64,000 nucleotides of DNA from Copromyces sp. CBS 386.78 (taxonomy: Eukaryota > Ascomycota > Sordariomycetes > Sordariales > Sordariaceae). The translations under genes were made by a program, and so were the position numbers. The notes below the pieces were generated by a model. The model was given only the letters and a program-made list of their open reading frames with translations. It was not told the origin of the DNA and did no database searches. This document shows positions 33,582 to 42,853 of this stretch, in pieces. Location: NCBI GenBank assembly GCA_030685235.1, contig MU839095.1:248001-312000 (forward strand), written 5' to 3'. The stretch's first letter is position 1. Every line of letters starts with the position of its first letter.

Positions 33582-35216
33582 ATGTCTCCCAACGCATCCG
33601 CGCGTGGGGAAAGACCTCCCAAAACCCGGAGACTATCAGTAGAGCAAGCCAGCGAGCACACCCCGCTGCTGGCAGCCGGAGACATCGCCCCAACCGCTGA
33701 CCCTGAAATATCCGAGGTCACTACGCTCATAGACGAGTCATCGAGCAGCAGCAGCAGCAGCAACGATGTTGACCCGGATGACAAGCCTCTCCCCGTGGCT
33801 CAAATCCTTGTTTTATGCTACGCGCGATGGGTCGAGCCCGTGGCCTTCTTCTCCATCTTCCCCTACATCAACAAAATGGCACAGGAAAACGGTAACCTGG
33901 CCGACGCCGACGTCGGTTTCTACAGCGGCCTGATCGAGTCGTTGTTCTCCTTGACACAGATGACCGTCATGATCCTGTGGGGAAGGGCCGCAGATCGGTT
34001 CGGGAGGAAGCCGGTGCTGGTGTTATCCCTCATAGGCGTCACGCTGGCGACAGCCATGTTTGGCATGGCCAAGACCATCTCGGAGATGATCATGTTTCGT
34101 TGTTTGGCCGGTGTCTTTGCGGGCACCATTGTAACCATCCGGACGATGATTTCCGAGCACAGCACCGCCAAAACGCAGGCTCGGGCATTCAGCTGGTTTG
34201 CCTTTAGCGGAAATCTGGGGATTCTTTTTGGACCGCTGATAGGGGGCGCGTTGGCGGATCCCGCTGGACAGTTCCCTGAACTCTTTGGCAATATCCAGTT
34301 CTTCAGAGACTATCCTTATGCGCTGCCTAGCTTTGCTGTGGGCGGTATCGGCGTTACTGCGGTGTTGGTTACTGCTTTCCTTGCTGAGGAGACGCTCAAG
34401 AAGGACATATTTGGCGGCGGCAGTGACAGTGAGGAGTCTGCCGGGGCCCCAGCCAAACCCAAGCCCATTAATACTTGGGAGCTTTTGAAGTCACCGGGTG
34501 TGCCCATCGTTCTCTACACATACGGTCACATCATGCTTCTTGCATTTGCTTACACGGCGATCGTGCCCGTCTTCTGGTTCACTCGGATCGACCTCGGAGG
34601 CCTTGGATTTACACCTTTGCAGATCTCACTCATGATGGGTCTCGGCGGCCTTGCGCAAGCAATCTGGATCCTAATCGTCTTCCCTCCCCTCCAGCATCGC
34701 ATTGGCACCAACGGTGTTCTACGGGCATGCGCGATCGCGTATCCGTTCTTCTTTGCCTTGTTGCCCTTTTTCAGTCTCCTTTTGCGCTACGGCGGCTCGA
34801 CAGGCGAGACCATCTTCTGGTTTATCACGCCAGTCCTGTTGTGTCTCGGATGTGGCGTTAGCATGTCCTTTACAGCTATCCAGCTCGCCCTCAACGATGC
34901 CTCGCCTAGTCCCGTCACTCTCGGGACGCTGAACGCGTTTGCTCTGTCGCTTGTTAGCGGTGTACGATCCTTCTCGCCGGCTTTGTTCGCTAGTCTCTTT
35001 GCTATCAGCGCTCGTACACAGTGGCTGTGGGGTTATGCTATCTGGGTCTTGATGGTGCTCCTGGCGTTAGGCTTCACTGCTGTTAGTCGGATTATGCCGG
35101 ATTATGATGAGCTGAGGAGGCAGAGGGAGAGACGGGAACTGGATGAGGATGGCTTGTTGCATGTTGGAGGAGGCGTGGCCGGAGTTACGATAGCTGCGGA
35201 GGCTTATACTGATTAA
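33582..35216 (+). CDS. Major facilitator superfamily transporter (DHA1/ZIFL-like)
   Basis: This single exon encodes 544 residues with about 12 membrane spans between residues 70 and 515. The loop 2-3 motif of the superfamily is present as WGRAADRFGRKP, and span 4 has RCLAGVFAGTIVTIRTMISE. The long cytosolic N-terminus contains EHTPLL, an acidic dileucine-type signal that in other fungi directs proteins to the vacuole, and a poly-Ser tract from an AGC repeat. The two halves are joined by a hydrophilic loop (KKDIFGGGSDSEESAGAPAK). The whole resembles fungal relatives of YCR023C and plant zinc-induced-facilitator-like proteins. The substrate is unknown; drugs, organic anions or metal chelates are possible. 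No transporter-regulator cluster is evident around it. Confidence 0.92.
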   Translation: MSPNASARGERPPKTRRLSVEQASEHTPLLAAGDIAPTADPEISEVTTLIDESSSSSSSSNDVDPDDKPLPVAQILVLCYARWVEPVAFFSIFPYINKMAQENGNLADADVGFYSGLIESLFSLTQMTVMILWGRAADRFGRKPVLVLSLIGVTLATAMFGMAKTISEMIMFRCLAGVFAGTIVTIRTMISEHSTAKTQARAFSWFAFSGNLGILFGPLIGGALADPAGQFPELFGNIQFFRDYPYALPSFAVGGIGVTAVLVTAFLAEETLKKDIFGGGSDSEESAGAPAKPKPINTWELLKSPGVPIVLYTYGHIMLLAFAYTAIVPVFWFTRIDLGGLGFTPLQISLMMGLGGLAQAIWILIVFPPLQHRIGTNGVLRACAIAYPFFFALLPFFSLLLRYGGSTGETIFWFITPVLLCLGCGVSMSFTAIQLALNDASPSPVTLGTLNAFALSLVSGVRSFSPALFASLFAISARTQWLWGYAIWVLMVLLALGFTAVSRIMPDYDELRRQRERRELDEDGLLHVGGGVAGVTIAAEAYTD

Positions 35217-35979
35217 GTTCCTTTCGGACAGCTGGAAAAGAGATGCATGTAAGCACGTTCATAGAATCGTTCTAGACTTAAAAGCGCCTTTATTTTTCAA
35301 CACCTTGAAAGTGAAAGACTCGAAGCAAATTCAAGGGGCATGCATACTGTGCAGATTCTCCGTGCATATCCCGAAAGCACACCGTAGGCGATCACGTCAC
35401 ACGGTCTCGGGCTTGGGCGCGCCCAACCAAACATCGTCTTTCCTTGCTGGAGAGCATCCAAGTCGGCAGCAGACTGTCCGACGTCATAGCTTCCCTCTTC
35501 AAGCCATCCCCCAAGTATCGGCATCCAGTTCATCCAGTCCAATCTCTCACCCGATTCGCAAACGCGTAGATAGCGTGCAGTCGAGAACCGGATGGATTAC
35601 TCGAGGACCCCCTCCAGCATGGCTGGACTCGCCCACACCATGAAGCATCCAGCCTGTTATCATCTCGGGCCTTTCCCGCTTCCCTTCTCTTGAGCTTGCT
35701 CTCCACTCATAACACTCTTCTCTCCCGAAACTTTATTTTGGTAGGAAGATCAGGACTTGACTTCACAATCGTGATCTTCTGTCTCTCTTGGCAGTTATCA
35801 ACCTTCTGCTGTCCACACGAGAGTTGAAGAGATCCGGAAATATTCTTTAGTCAGCTCTTTTGCTAGACGAAAACCCGAACAGCGTCCCTTCGTACCGATA
35901 CGAGGGACCAGTGAACGTTACGGATAGAGGTTACCCCCAGCCTACAGAGACATCGCGCATAGCAAATACATCCGTCAGC
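35217..35979. other. Intergenic and presumed leader of the His/Pro-rich protein gene
   Basis: No separate gene is supported. The last 120 bases keep an open frame in phase with the downstream protein (from 35860) but contain no ATG, so they are more likely 5' untranslated sequence or part of an undetected 5' exon. Confidence 0.5.
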
Positions 35980-37128
35980 AGTGCGTACCCTTTCGTTATC
36001 CTGTCTGTCGTGAAGCACTCGACACTAACACCTCTACCAGTGTACGCCGCCAAAGTACACCGTCACAGGAAACGCCTCTATCTAGAGCCCCCCGTCAATG
36101 GCTCAACGACCGTCCGGAGAAAAGTCACCACGATCATTCCTGCGTCTGAGCAGCAAGTGGGAGTTATCGAGAAACCAGCTAAACCTGCTCACCCGGCCCC
36201 GGTACATGTGCTCGAGCCCGCACCGCCGCCACCACCGCCGATGTTCTACCCAGACCCTCATCAACCAGTCGCATATCTTCCACATCCGGCACCACCTCCC
36301 CCTCCCGTATGGGCTCCGATGCCCGCTCATCCTCATCCGCCTTCGGTCCACGCCCCGATGCCCGCTCATCCTCACCCGCCTTCTGTCTACGCCCCGGCTC
36401 CTGAGCCCCATCATCATCACAATCATGAACAATACGACCATGAACATTACAACCATGAACATCACAACCATGAACATCACAACCATGAACATCACAATGG
36501 CCACACCCTACGAGAGACGGAAGTAGACATTAAATACACACACGCGCACACACGCACACCTCCGCCCATCCTACACGAAGACGAACACGCCGACATCATC
36601 GACGTAATTGCCGTCGACGTCGAAGAGAAGAAAAAGAAAAAGAAGAAGCGCTCCAAGTCGCGCCACGCCGAGCGCAGCCGCAGCCGCGACCGCGACCGCG
36701 AAGTCATTATCGAGCGCGAAGTGCGGGTCCCCGTACCCGTTCCCGTGCGCGTGCCCGTCCCAGTTCCAGTCCCAGTGAAGGAAGAACTAGAAACCTATCG
36801 ATACGTGGAGGGACCCAAGCAACCGAAGAGGCACTCGGAATCACTACCGCCGAGGAGGATGAGGAGTCCGCCGCCGCCAAGACCGCCGTACCCGTGGGAG
36901 CAGCATCAGGACAGGGACAGGAGTTCGACGAGGTCGGCGTCGACGGTCAGACATAGGAGTCCGTCGAGGATGGGCAGCACTACGGGCAGGAGTAGCGTGA
37001 CGAGCTTGGAGAGGGAGATTGACAGGATTAATATTACGATTGAGGAGGGGAGGAGGGCGAGGTTCGATAGGGATCCAAGGGATAGGGTGAGGGATAGGAG
37101 CTGGGAGAGAGGGTCGTATCATTGCTGA
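35980..37128 (+). CDS. His/Pro/Lys-rich low-complexity protein; start codon apparently created by splicing
   Basis: I do not recognise this protein. The proposed model joins base 35980 to 36041-37128 and gives 362 residues beginning MYAAKVHRHRKRLYLEPP. The intron 35981-36040 (60 nt) has a GTGCGT donor, a CACTAACAC branch site and a CCAG acceptor, and its removal brings A and TG together. Most of the protein is repetitive. There is a Pro-rich part with two PMPAHPHPPSV units, and about six HNHEH-type histidine repeats (36412-36498). An acidic segment follows, then KKKKKKKRSKSRHAERSRSR, a PVPVPV tract (36727-36777), and a basic Ser/Arg C-terminus with LEREIDRINITIEEGRR, probably a short helix. 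Histidine repeats may bind metal; the basic part suggests nuclear or nucleic-acid contact. Both are guesses. The alternative is an upstream coding exon supplying an ATG. Confidence 0.66.
   Translation, partial: SAYPFVILSVVKHSTLTPLPVYAAKVHRHRKRLYLEPPVNGSTTVRRKVTTIIPASEQQVGVIEKPAKPAHPAPVHVLEPAPPPPPPMFYPDPHQPVAYLPHPAPPPPPVWAPMPAHPHPPSVHAPMPAHPHPPSVYAPAPEPHHHHNHEQYDHEHYNHEHHNHEHHNHEHHNGHTLRETEVDIKYTHAHTRTPPPILHEDEHADIIDVIAVDVEEKKKKKKKRSKSRHAERSRSRDRDREVIIEREVRVPVPVPVRVPVPVPVPVKEELETYRYVEGPKQPKRHSESLPPRRMRSPPPPRPPYPWEQHQDRDRSSTRSASTVRHRSPSRMGSTTGRSSVTSLEREIDRINITIEEGRRARFDRDPRDRVRDRSWERGSYHC
36412..36498 (+). repeat. 15-bp tandem repeat encoding histidine-rich units
   Basis: Units close to AACCATGAACATCAC repeat about five times, with outer variants, and encode NHEHH-type pentapeptides in the low-complexity protein gene. 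The inner units are nearly identical at DNA level, suggesting recent slippage. Confidence 0.85.
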
Positions 37129-38275
37129 TGATGCTGGGCTGTTCGTCGGTGTTTCTTCGCTATTTCGATATCCTCTTTCTTGGTGATTATGCTTGGAGCT
37201 TGGAGTTCGTCCCCTTTGGATTGCAGTGGTTGGAGGATATGATCTAATGAGGGCGCCTCTTTCATGACACTTTTATGAGCTTTATGTTATGCAACGATAC
37301 CTATGTAGTTTAGCTATGATGATGATAATGACAAATAACGAACATGATATTCTGCAAGTATCTTCATATATACATCTAAGCACTACACATTCCCTTCATG
37401 GCCTCTCACCCCATCTCGATCAACTTAACGGGCAGTGTCAGATCCTTGGGTTCTCATCAGGTCTTTGGTCTTCCATCCCATCTGGACTACTGTCATCGCA
37501 TGTATGAAGCCATGCCCATTCCATCCGATGTAGACTAGCTTCTAATTCTTCTTCGTATTTTAAGAGCTTATTACTTTCCCCTCGGGCTTTTGCATGCGTC
37601 AGTCCATACTGTATAATTCTACCTCCTGTGAGAGACGATCAGTGTTGAGTTCAAGAGATCCCGTGCAAGGTCCGTCCTCATCAGTGAGTACGTGTATCCA
37701 CCACGAGTATCTTTGATGGGTTTGATAGGCACTACTCGTCGGGTCTTCTACATTTGACAGTGTCTTTCATTTCTTCTTCAGTTAAGAAACATCAACCGTC
37801 CGTTCTTGCGAGACCAAGACACCAGAGACCGGAGTTCAGAGACCGGATATAAAACGCACGGACATCGTACTTACGACCTTTAATTTTGGGAACTGTTTGT
37901 TTCGGCATGTGTTGAACCGTACGGAAGACCCTGATCTTCAAATCTCATTGTGTTGTTTCCCGTCGGTGAGTCTGTTTCGATTTCTTACCCTACGATGGAA
38001 AGATGATGAATTTCGGCGGACGTTGATTGTGCGTGACAAACGTGCGTGGTGAGTGGGTGATTCTGGTGAGAGTGCCGATTTGTTTGCAGACAACCCCTGT
38101 TGAACCCCATAAACAAAAAACCCTTTCTTTCTTTTCTTTCTTGCTGAGATCCTGACCTGACCATCGTTCCTGGCCCGCGTGGTAATGCGTGGTTGACTTT
38201 CCTTTTCCAGCCATTTCCAGGGCGCTTCTTCTCTCTCCACAGCAGTGTGCAGTACTGTGTAGGTTTTTGTTTTTA
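37129..38275. other. Intergenic region left of the Harbinger element
   Basis: No gene is seen. It ends at the TTA target site (38273-38275) of the transposon. Confidence 0.55.
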
Positions 38276-38298
38276 GGGCGCGTTCGGTACACAGTAAA
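38276..38298 (+). repeat. Left terminal inverted repeat of the Harbinger element
   Basis: This begins GGGCGCGTTCGGTACACAGT, preceded by the TTA target duplication at 38273-38275. Further CAGTAAA motifs follow within 40 bases. Confidence 0.92.
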
Positions 38299-38622
38299 CA
38301 CCCCCAGTAAAGGGGTCCCAGTAAATCCTTTTACGTGCCAGTGTACAGACCGGTCGTAAATGGATTTCGTCAGCTGGACCCGCCCAAAGTGTGACCTACT
38401 TTAGCGTTTACTAGAAGGGATTTATAGAACCTATTCGAATCGCTAGGAAACGCTGAAATTAGGAAATCCGCTGTGTTCGATCACGTGAATATAAAACTAT
38501 AGTATTATTGACTGTAAATATAAAAACTATGGTATTTACGTTGTACCTTCGTTACTCTGCCTTCGTTACCCCTTTCTTTTATTATCTTTCGAGCATTAAT
38601 ATCCGCCTATTTTTATACTAAA

Positions 38623-40192
38623 ATGAGTGACGATCAAGTTCAACCTGTGATATAGGAGGAATCCCAAATTATAGGGTCTCAATTACCGTTATAGGTTAAT
38701 TAATAACCCCCTAATTAATTCGCCTCCTCCTTCCCTTTTACCTAATTTACTTAGACTACTAGCTAGTTAACCGCTAGTTAGTTGACCGCTAGCTAATTAA
38801 CCGTAACTACTAGTTAACTTCCTCCTTTTAGCTAGTCGCGAGGTAAAGGTAAGAAGAAGGCTACCGCTTTATTTACCCTTAAGCGTAATTATATTATTAT
38901 TAATAATTAGAGGTAGACTGAGGAATAGGAAATCTTCTTATTTAATCTCTTTAAAGACGTAGCGGGCGAGGGTATAATTAATTAGAATAATTATAAAGAT
39001 TAAATATATAATAATTTCGTTAGAAATATAATTAATAAGTTTGGTATTAGGCTTAGCAATAATTAAATCTATAATAAAATTGATTAATTTCGTTGTAAAT
39101 AGCGTATTTGGGTAATTTTAAAGAATTGCTCGTAGTTAGGATTTAGATTTAATATTAATACCGGTACTGCTACTGCCCCTAACGAAGTATAGGATAAATT
39201 AATTAAGGTTAGTTATCACGGGGCAAGAGCACCGTTAGGTATGTGGTACGATATGTGTTGTTGTACAAAGAGAGCAGGAAGAGGTGTGCGCCAGCTAGGG
39301 TATAATATAGGGCATGAGCATGACCTACTGTAGAGTGGGTCTTGCGTGAGCCTCAATGATGCACGGCTGGCCCAGTGCCATGGCAATAGCTGTGCATATA
39401 ACAGTGCATTGGCCAATGGCACCAAGGCACAGGGCATGTGATCTTGCCCTATGACATTAGTATATTATATTAATTATTATATTCCGCTTAAGGATTTGAA
39501 AATTATATATTAACCCTAGCTAATAGAAGAATAAAGAGGTCGGTTAGTTTAAGAATAAAACCCTCCCGCACCGTAAGTTTATAGAGGTAGTATTCGCGGA
39601 TAACTAAGGTGCTACCAGTAAGTACGCTAAGACTCTAGGAGCGTTATTTATTTTGAAGGAGGCGCTAATATATATTCCGCCTAATCTTAATAACGATTAG
39701 TCTTTTAACGACAATGAGCTCCCTATTCTTATTTATATTCGTAATAGTAATAAGAAGGGGCCGGCTTCTAATAAAGATCCTAAGAAGAAAAGGTAGAAAA
39801 TAACTAGCGAAATTATTATTAATAGGTTACGTATATTAACCGACGTATTAAAGGATATTTCTTATAAGTCCGCGCTTATTATTACAACCCCTCCTCCTCC
39901 CCCCCCTAAAGTGTAGTTCGACGATGCGATTGCAATCTTTTATAAGAAGTAGGAGGATAAAGTCGACGATAAAATTATTAAATTAGTGCTTCGTAAATAG
40001 GAGGATTCGGATAGGAAGGTTCGTTATTTCGTAATGATTTTGGATAGGATAAAGGAGGTTTATTTCAAAGTATTAAAGAGGAGGGTCGAAAAGGAGAGAG
40101 AAGGTAATATAGTAATTGGAGGAGGAAGTTTTTATTTTAAATCTAGCGATATCCCTATCGACCCTAATTTCGAATTGCACTTTAACTTCTAA
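38623..40192 (+). pseudogene. Harbinger Myb/SANT-like DNA-binding protein gene, RIP-inactivated
   Basis: From ATG 38623 one frame can be followed to 39213 with only in-frame TAG/TAA breaks. It starts MSDDQVQPVI, has a repeated LTAS motif and a basic GKGKKKA patch. It then gives a Myb/SANT-like domain: TEE-EIFLFNLFKDVAGEG, YNNFVRNIINKFGI, YNKID-FRCK, RIWVILKNCS, LGFRFN. It is interrupted by the 243-bp MITE and resumes after it, with a one-base frame offset, as FKNKTLPHRKFIEVVFADN and GALFILKEALIYIPPNL. It ends at 40190-40192. This is the accessory protein that PIF/Harbinger elements need together with their transposase. The breaks lie where Gln or Trp is expected. The gene cannot make a full protein. 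Confidence 0.85.
39214..39456. mobile_element. 243-bp un-RIPped MITE nested in the Harbinger Myb-like gene
   Basis: The ends TATCACGGGGCAAGA and (inverted) TGTCATAGGGCAAGA match at 12 of 15 positions, and all three differences are transitions. A 5-bp direct repeat TTAGT lies outside each end (39209-39213 and 39457-39461). The insert is visibly richer in G and C than the surrounding AT-rich sequence, so it either arrived after RIP or escaped it by being short. It has no coding capacity. The superfamily is not clear from a 5-bp duplication. Confidence 0.85.
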
Positions 40193-40792
40193 AATTTCAA
40201 TATATATAGCGTTATTAATATTATAGATTATAAGTACGCAGGGGATTTATAGGCGGGATATAGGGCGACCCTAAATTTTTATATTTTATCGTTTTAATCT
40301 GCTTTTTCTTTAATAATATAAAATTACTAAAAAATATCATATATATATAAAAATTACACCGTTTTAATCGCGCAATTAAACTAAATCAATATATCTAATT
40401 TATATAAAATTTAGTACACTTTTATAGTAGATACAAGTATTAGAACTAGTATTAAAATTTAAGGTAATAAGGATAATAGGATACTAAAATAGCGCTAATA
40501 TAATTTAATATATTAAATATATTCATCTGAAATCTATAATATTTCAAACTTCTAGCATTTGTACTAGATTTCAAATATTCGATCTTATACATTCTAGAAA
40601 ATAAATCTAGCGATTTGAATTTATAGTTAAATAAATACGATTTTACTAGATTTATTCGATTTAAAAGTAGTCTAGGTACTATGCTATAAATTTCGTTATT
40701 TACTCAATAATTCTAATTTTATAAAGTTAATTCCCTTTATCCCTCTCCTCCCTCTATTATTAAATTCAACCTTTTTAATTAAATTCAACCCT

Positions 40793-42300
40793 CTATAACT
40801 CCCCTCTCCTACGAAATTTAATATAATAATCGATTTATATCTTCTTAGTAATATATTTGCAATACCGCTATATATATCCCTTTAATCCTCTATTCCGCTC
40901 TACAAGGGTAAAATTATCCTCTTTCTCTATTTCCGTTTCCCTTTTACAATTATAATTAATTTTACGCTTATATAATTATCTTTCCCGCGCTACAATATTA
41001 TTAAATTTTACTTTCTTACTAAACGCCAAATTATAATATTCGTCGAAAATATTATTATACTTTAAGAACTAATTTAATACCGCCGTAGTAGCGAAGATAA
41101 CCTTTACTTATATTTTTACCTTAAGGTTTAATAATGCGTAGCTTCCCTCATAGAGGGACCCCCTACCTACTACGCTTAACGCAGGGTAGGCATGCACCAT
41201 ATACACATGTATATATAGCCGTGCGCATTAACGCACTAATTCTAGATCTCTCCTAGAATTAACAACAATATTATAATCACGTTGACGCGCTACGCTGATC
41301 TTATCTCACGGTTTCTATGCTTCAATAGTAGTTGCAACTTTGAAGTATAGAAACCGTAAGATGAGATCAGCGTAGCGCATCAACGTAATTATAATGTTAT
41401 TATTAATTCTAGGAGAGATCTAGAATCAGTGCGTTAATGCGCACGGCTATATATACATATGCATATAGTGCATACCTACCCTGCGTCAAGCGCAGTAGGC
41501 AGGGGGTCCCTCTATGAGGGAAGCTACGCATCATTTAGAGAATAATAGTAGATTCGAAAGGTCCTCTTTAGCCAGCCAATTACCTTCTCAATATTAATGC
41601 GCTATTAATTATAATAAAGGTTATATAGCTCTTCCTTATTAGTAGGACGAAGCTTCGCCTTCGCCGATTCTTAAAAATAATATTGAATATTATAATATAA
41701 TACGAGTAGGCGGTTACTATAAGTATAATCCGCGTTAACGAAGTAATACTATCCTTAGGGGATACGAAACTTATAAGTTCCCTACTATATAAATACGCTA
41801 TTAAGTATTTTTATATTATTAGTAGAGCCTTCCCAACTAAGGAATATATATTTAATTCGACTATTGAAATTATATACGATTAGTACGTTAATTAAATACA
41901 ATCCCTTATAATTACGCTATAGCCTCGCCTTACTAATATTTAATTATACTTTAAAATATAATCTATCGAATATTCTTAGAACCTTTCGAAAGTAGGGGTG
42001 TACCTTCAATTTAATTGCGATTATATTAGGGGTTTTTAGTTCGGGTAACTTAATTTTATAGTTTCCTAAGATAATATAGGTATTAAGAACCTTATAAAAC
42101 GCCCTATTATATATATAAGTATTAAGCAAATCTATAATTATTATCTAGCAATACTAACTTATTAATAATATTGAGATTGTAACCAAATATAGAGGAGGCG
42201 AAGCGGAAGGTAATACTTTAGTAAATGATAAAAAGGAAAATTAATATTTTCTTTTAAAAGGATATATATTTCGACGAATGTAATTTAGTATAATAATAAA
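40793..42300 (-). pseudogene. PIF/Harbinger DDE transposase gene, RIP-inactivated and split
   Basis: The minus strand encodes a recognisable DDE_Tnp_4 (PIF/Harbinger) transposase broken by TAG/TAA stops. Readable blocks in order are AFYKVLNTYIILGNYKIKL, KVHPYFRKVLRIFDRLYFKV (region of the first catalytic Asp), YNFNSRIKYIFLSWEGSTNN, YYFVNADYTYSNRLL (second Asp), RPTNKEELYNLYYN and INIEKVIGWLKRTFRIYYYS (catalytic Glu). After the nested palindrome it continues KVIFATTAVLN and FLKYNNIFDEYYNLAF, ending at about 40793. Removing 41131-41534 and one TTA joins TCTCTAA to ACCTTAAGG in frame. The 5' end is uncertain; similarity fades above about 42200. The gene is dead. Confidence 0.87.
41131..41534. 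mobile_element. 404-bp palindromic (foldback) MITE nested in the Harbinger transposase gene
   Basis: Two arms of about 195 bp (41131-41325 and 41340-41534) are inverted copies around a short loop containing GTTGCAAC. The ends read ATAATGCGTAGC and (inverted) ATGATGCGTAGC. TTA flanks both sides (41128-41130 and 41535-41537). In the inner 60 bases compared, every difference between arms is a C/T or G/A transition. The TTA duplication suggests Harbinger-type mobilisation. It has no coding capacity. Confidence 0.92.
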
Positions 42301-42827
42301 ACTATTTAGCTAGTACTTAAAACGTCCGGGGTCTTATACAGATTAAATCTTTAAACTAATTTTTATAATTACGGATAAAGTCTTTCGTTATAAAAATCCT
42401 ACGCTATCTATATAGATTAATAGGGGTTAGCGGCTTCTAAGGAATTATAATCGTTAGAAGAAGTATTATAATAATTATTACGACTTTACAGTATACAAGC
42501 TTTCGACGGCGGCGAACTTCTAGGGATATAAATGGTATGGCGGTAAATAGTATTAATAAAATGAGGTTGCGATAGGGGTTATTACGTAGTATTGAATAGA
42601 GGGATTTTAAAATATTGGAAGCTATTTTCTATCCTTTTCAAATCCTAAAATACTTTTTAGTATTTCCAGCGATTTATACAAATACGATTAGTTAGAACGG
42701 CGTTATAGGGCGAGGAATTTACGGGCACAGATTTTGCAGGGATTTACTGGCAAATCTTTTACTGTGCGTTTCGAACACGACTCAGTAAATCTCGAGAAAT
42801 TTACTGAAACCGGTTTACTGGACCCCA

Positions 42828-42850
42828 TTTACTGTATACCGAACGCGCCC
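42828..42850 (-). repeat. Right terminal inverted repeat of the Harbinger element
   Basis: Read on the minus strand this begins GGGCGCGTTCGGTATACAGT, followed outside by TTA at 42851-42853. Six TTTACTG/CAGTAAA motifs lie in the adjacent 115 bases. Confidence 0.92.
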
Positions 42851-42853
42851 TTA

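Larger units (their letters stand above)
38276..42850. mobile_element. RIP-inactivated PIF/Harbinger DNA transposon, full length
   Basis: This 4575-bp AT-rich block is bounded by inverted repeats starting GGGCGCGTTCGGTAYACAGT (38276-38298 and 42828-42850; 22 of 23 bases match). TTA lies directly outside both ends, the target duplication usual for this superfamily. Several CAGTAAA/TTTACTG motifs crowd the first 60 and last 115 bases and may be transposase or Myb-protein binding sites. Inside are two dead genes facing each other: a Myb/SANT-like protein (38623-40192, plus) and a DDE transposase (about 40793-42300, minus). Stops are nearly all TAG or TAA where Gln or Trp is expected, the pattern of C-to-T change on either strand caused by RIP. 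Two further elements sit inside (39214-39456 and 41131-41534). Confidence 0.93.
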
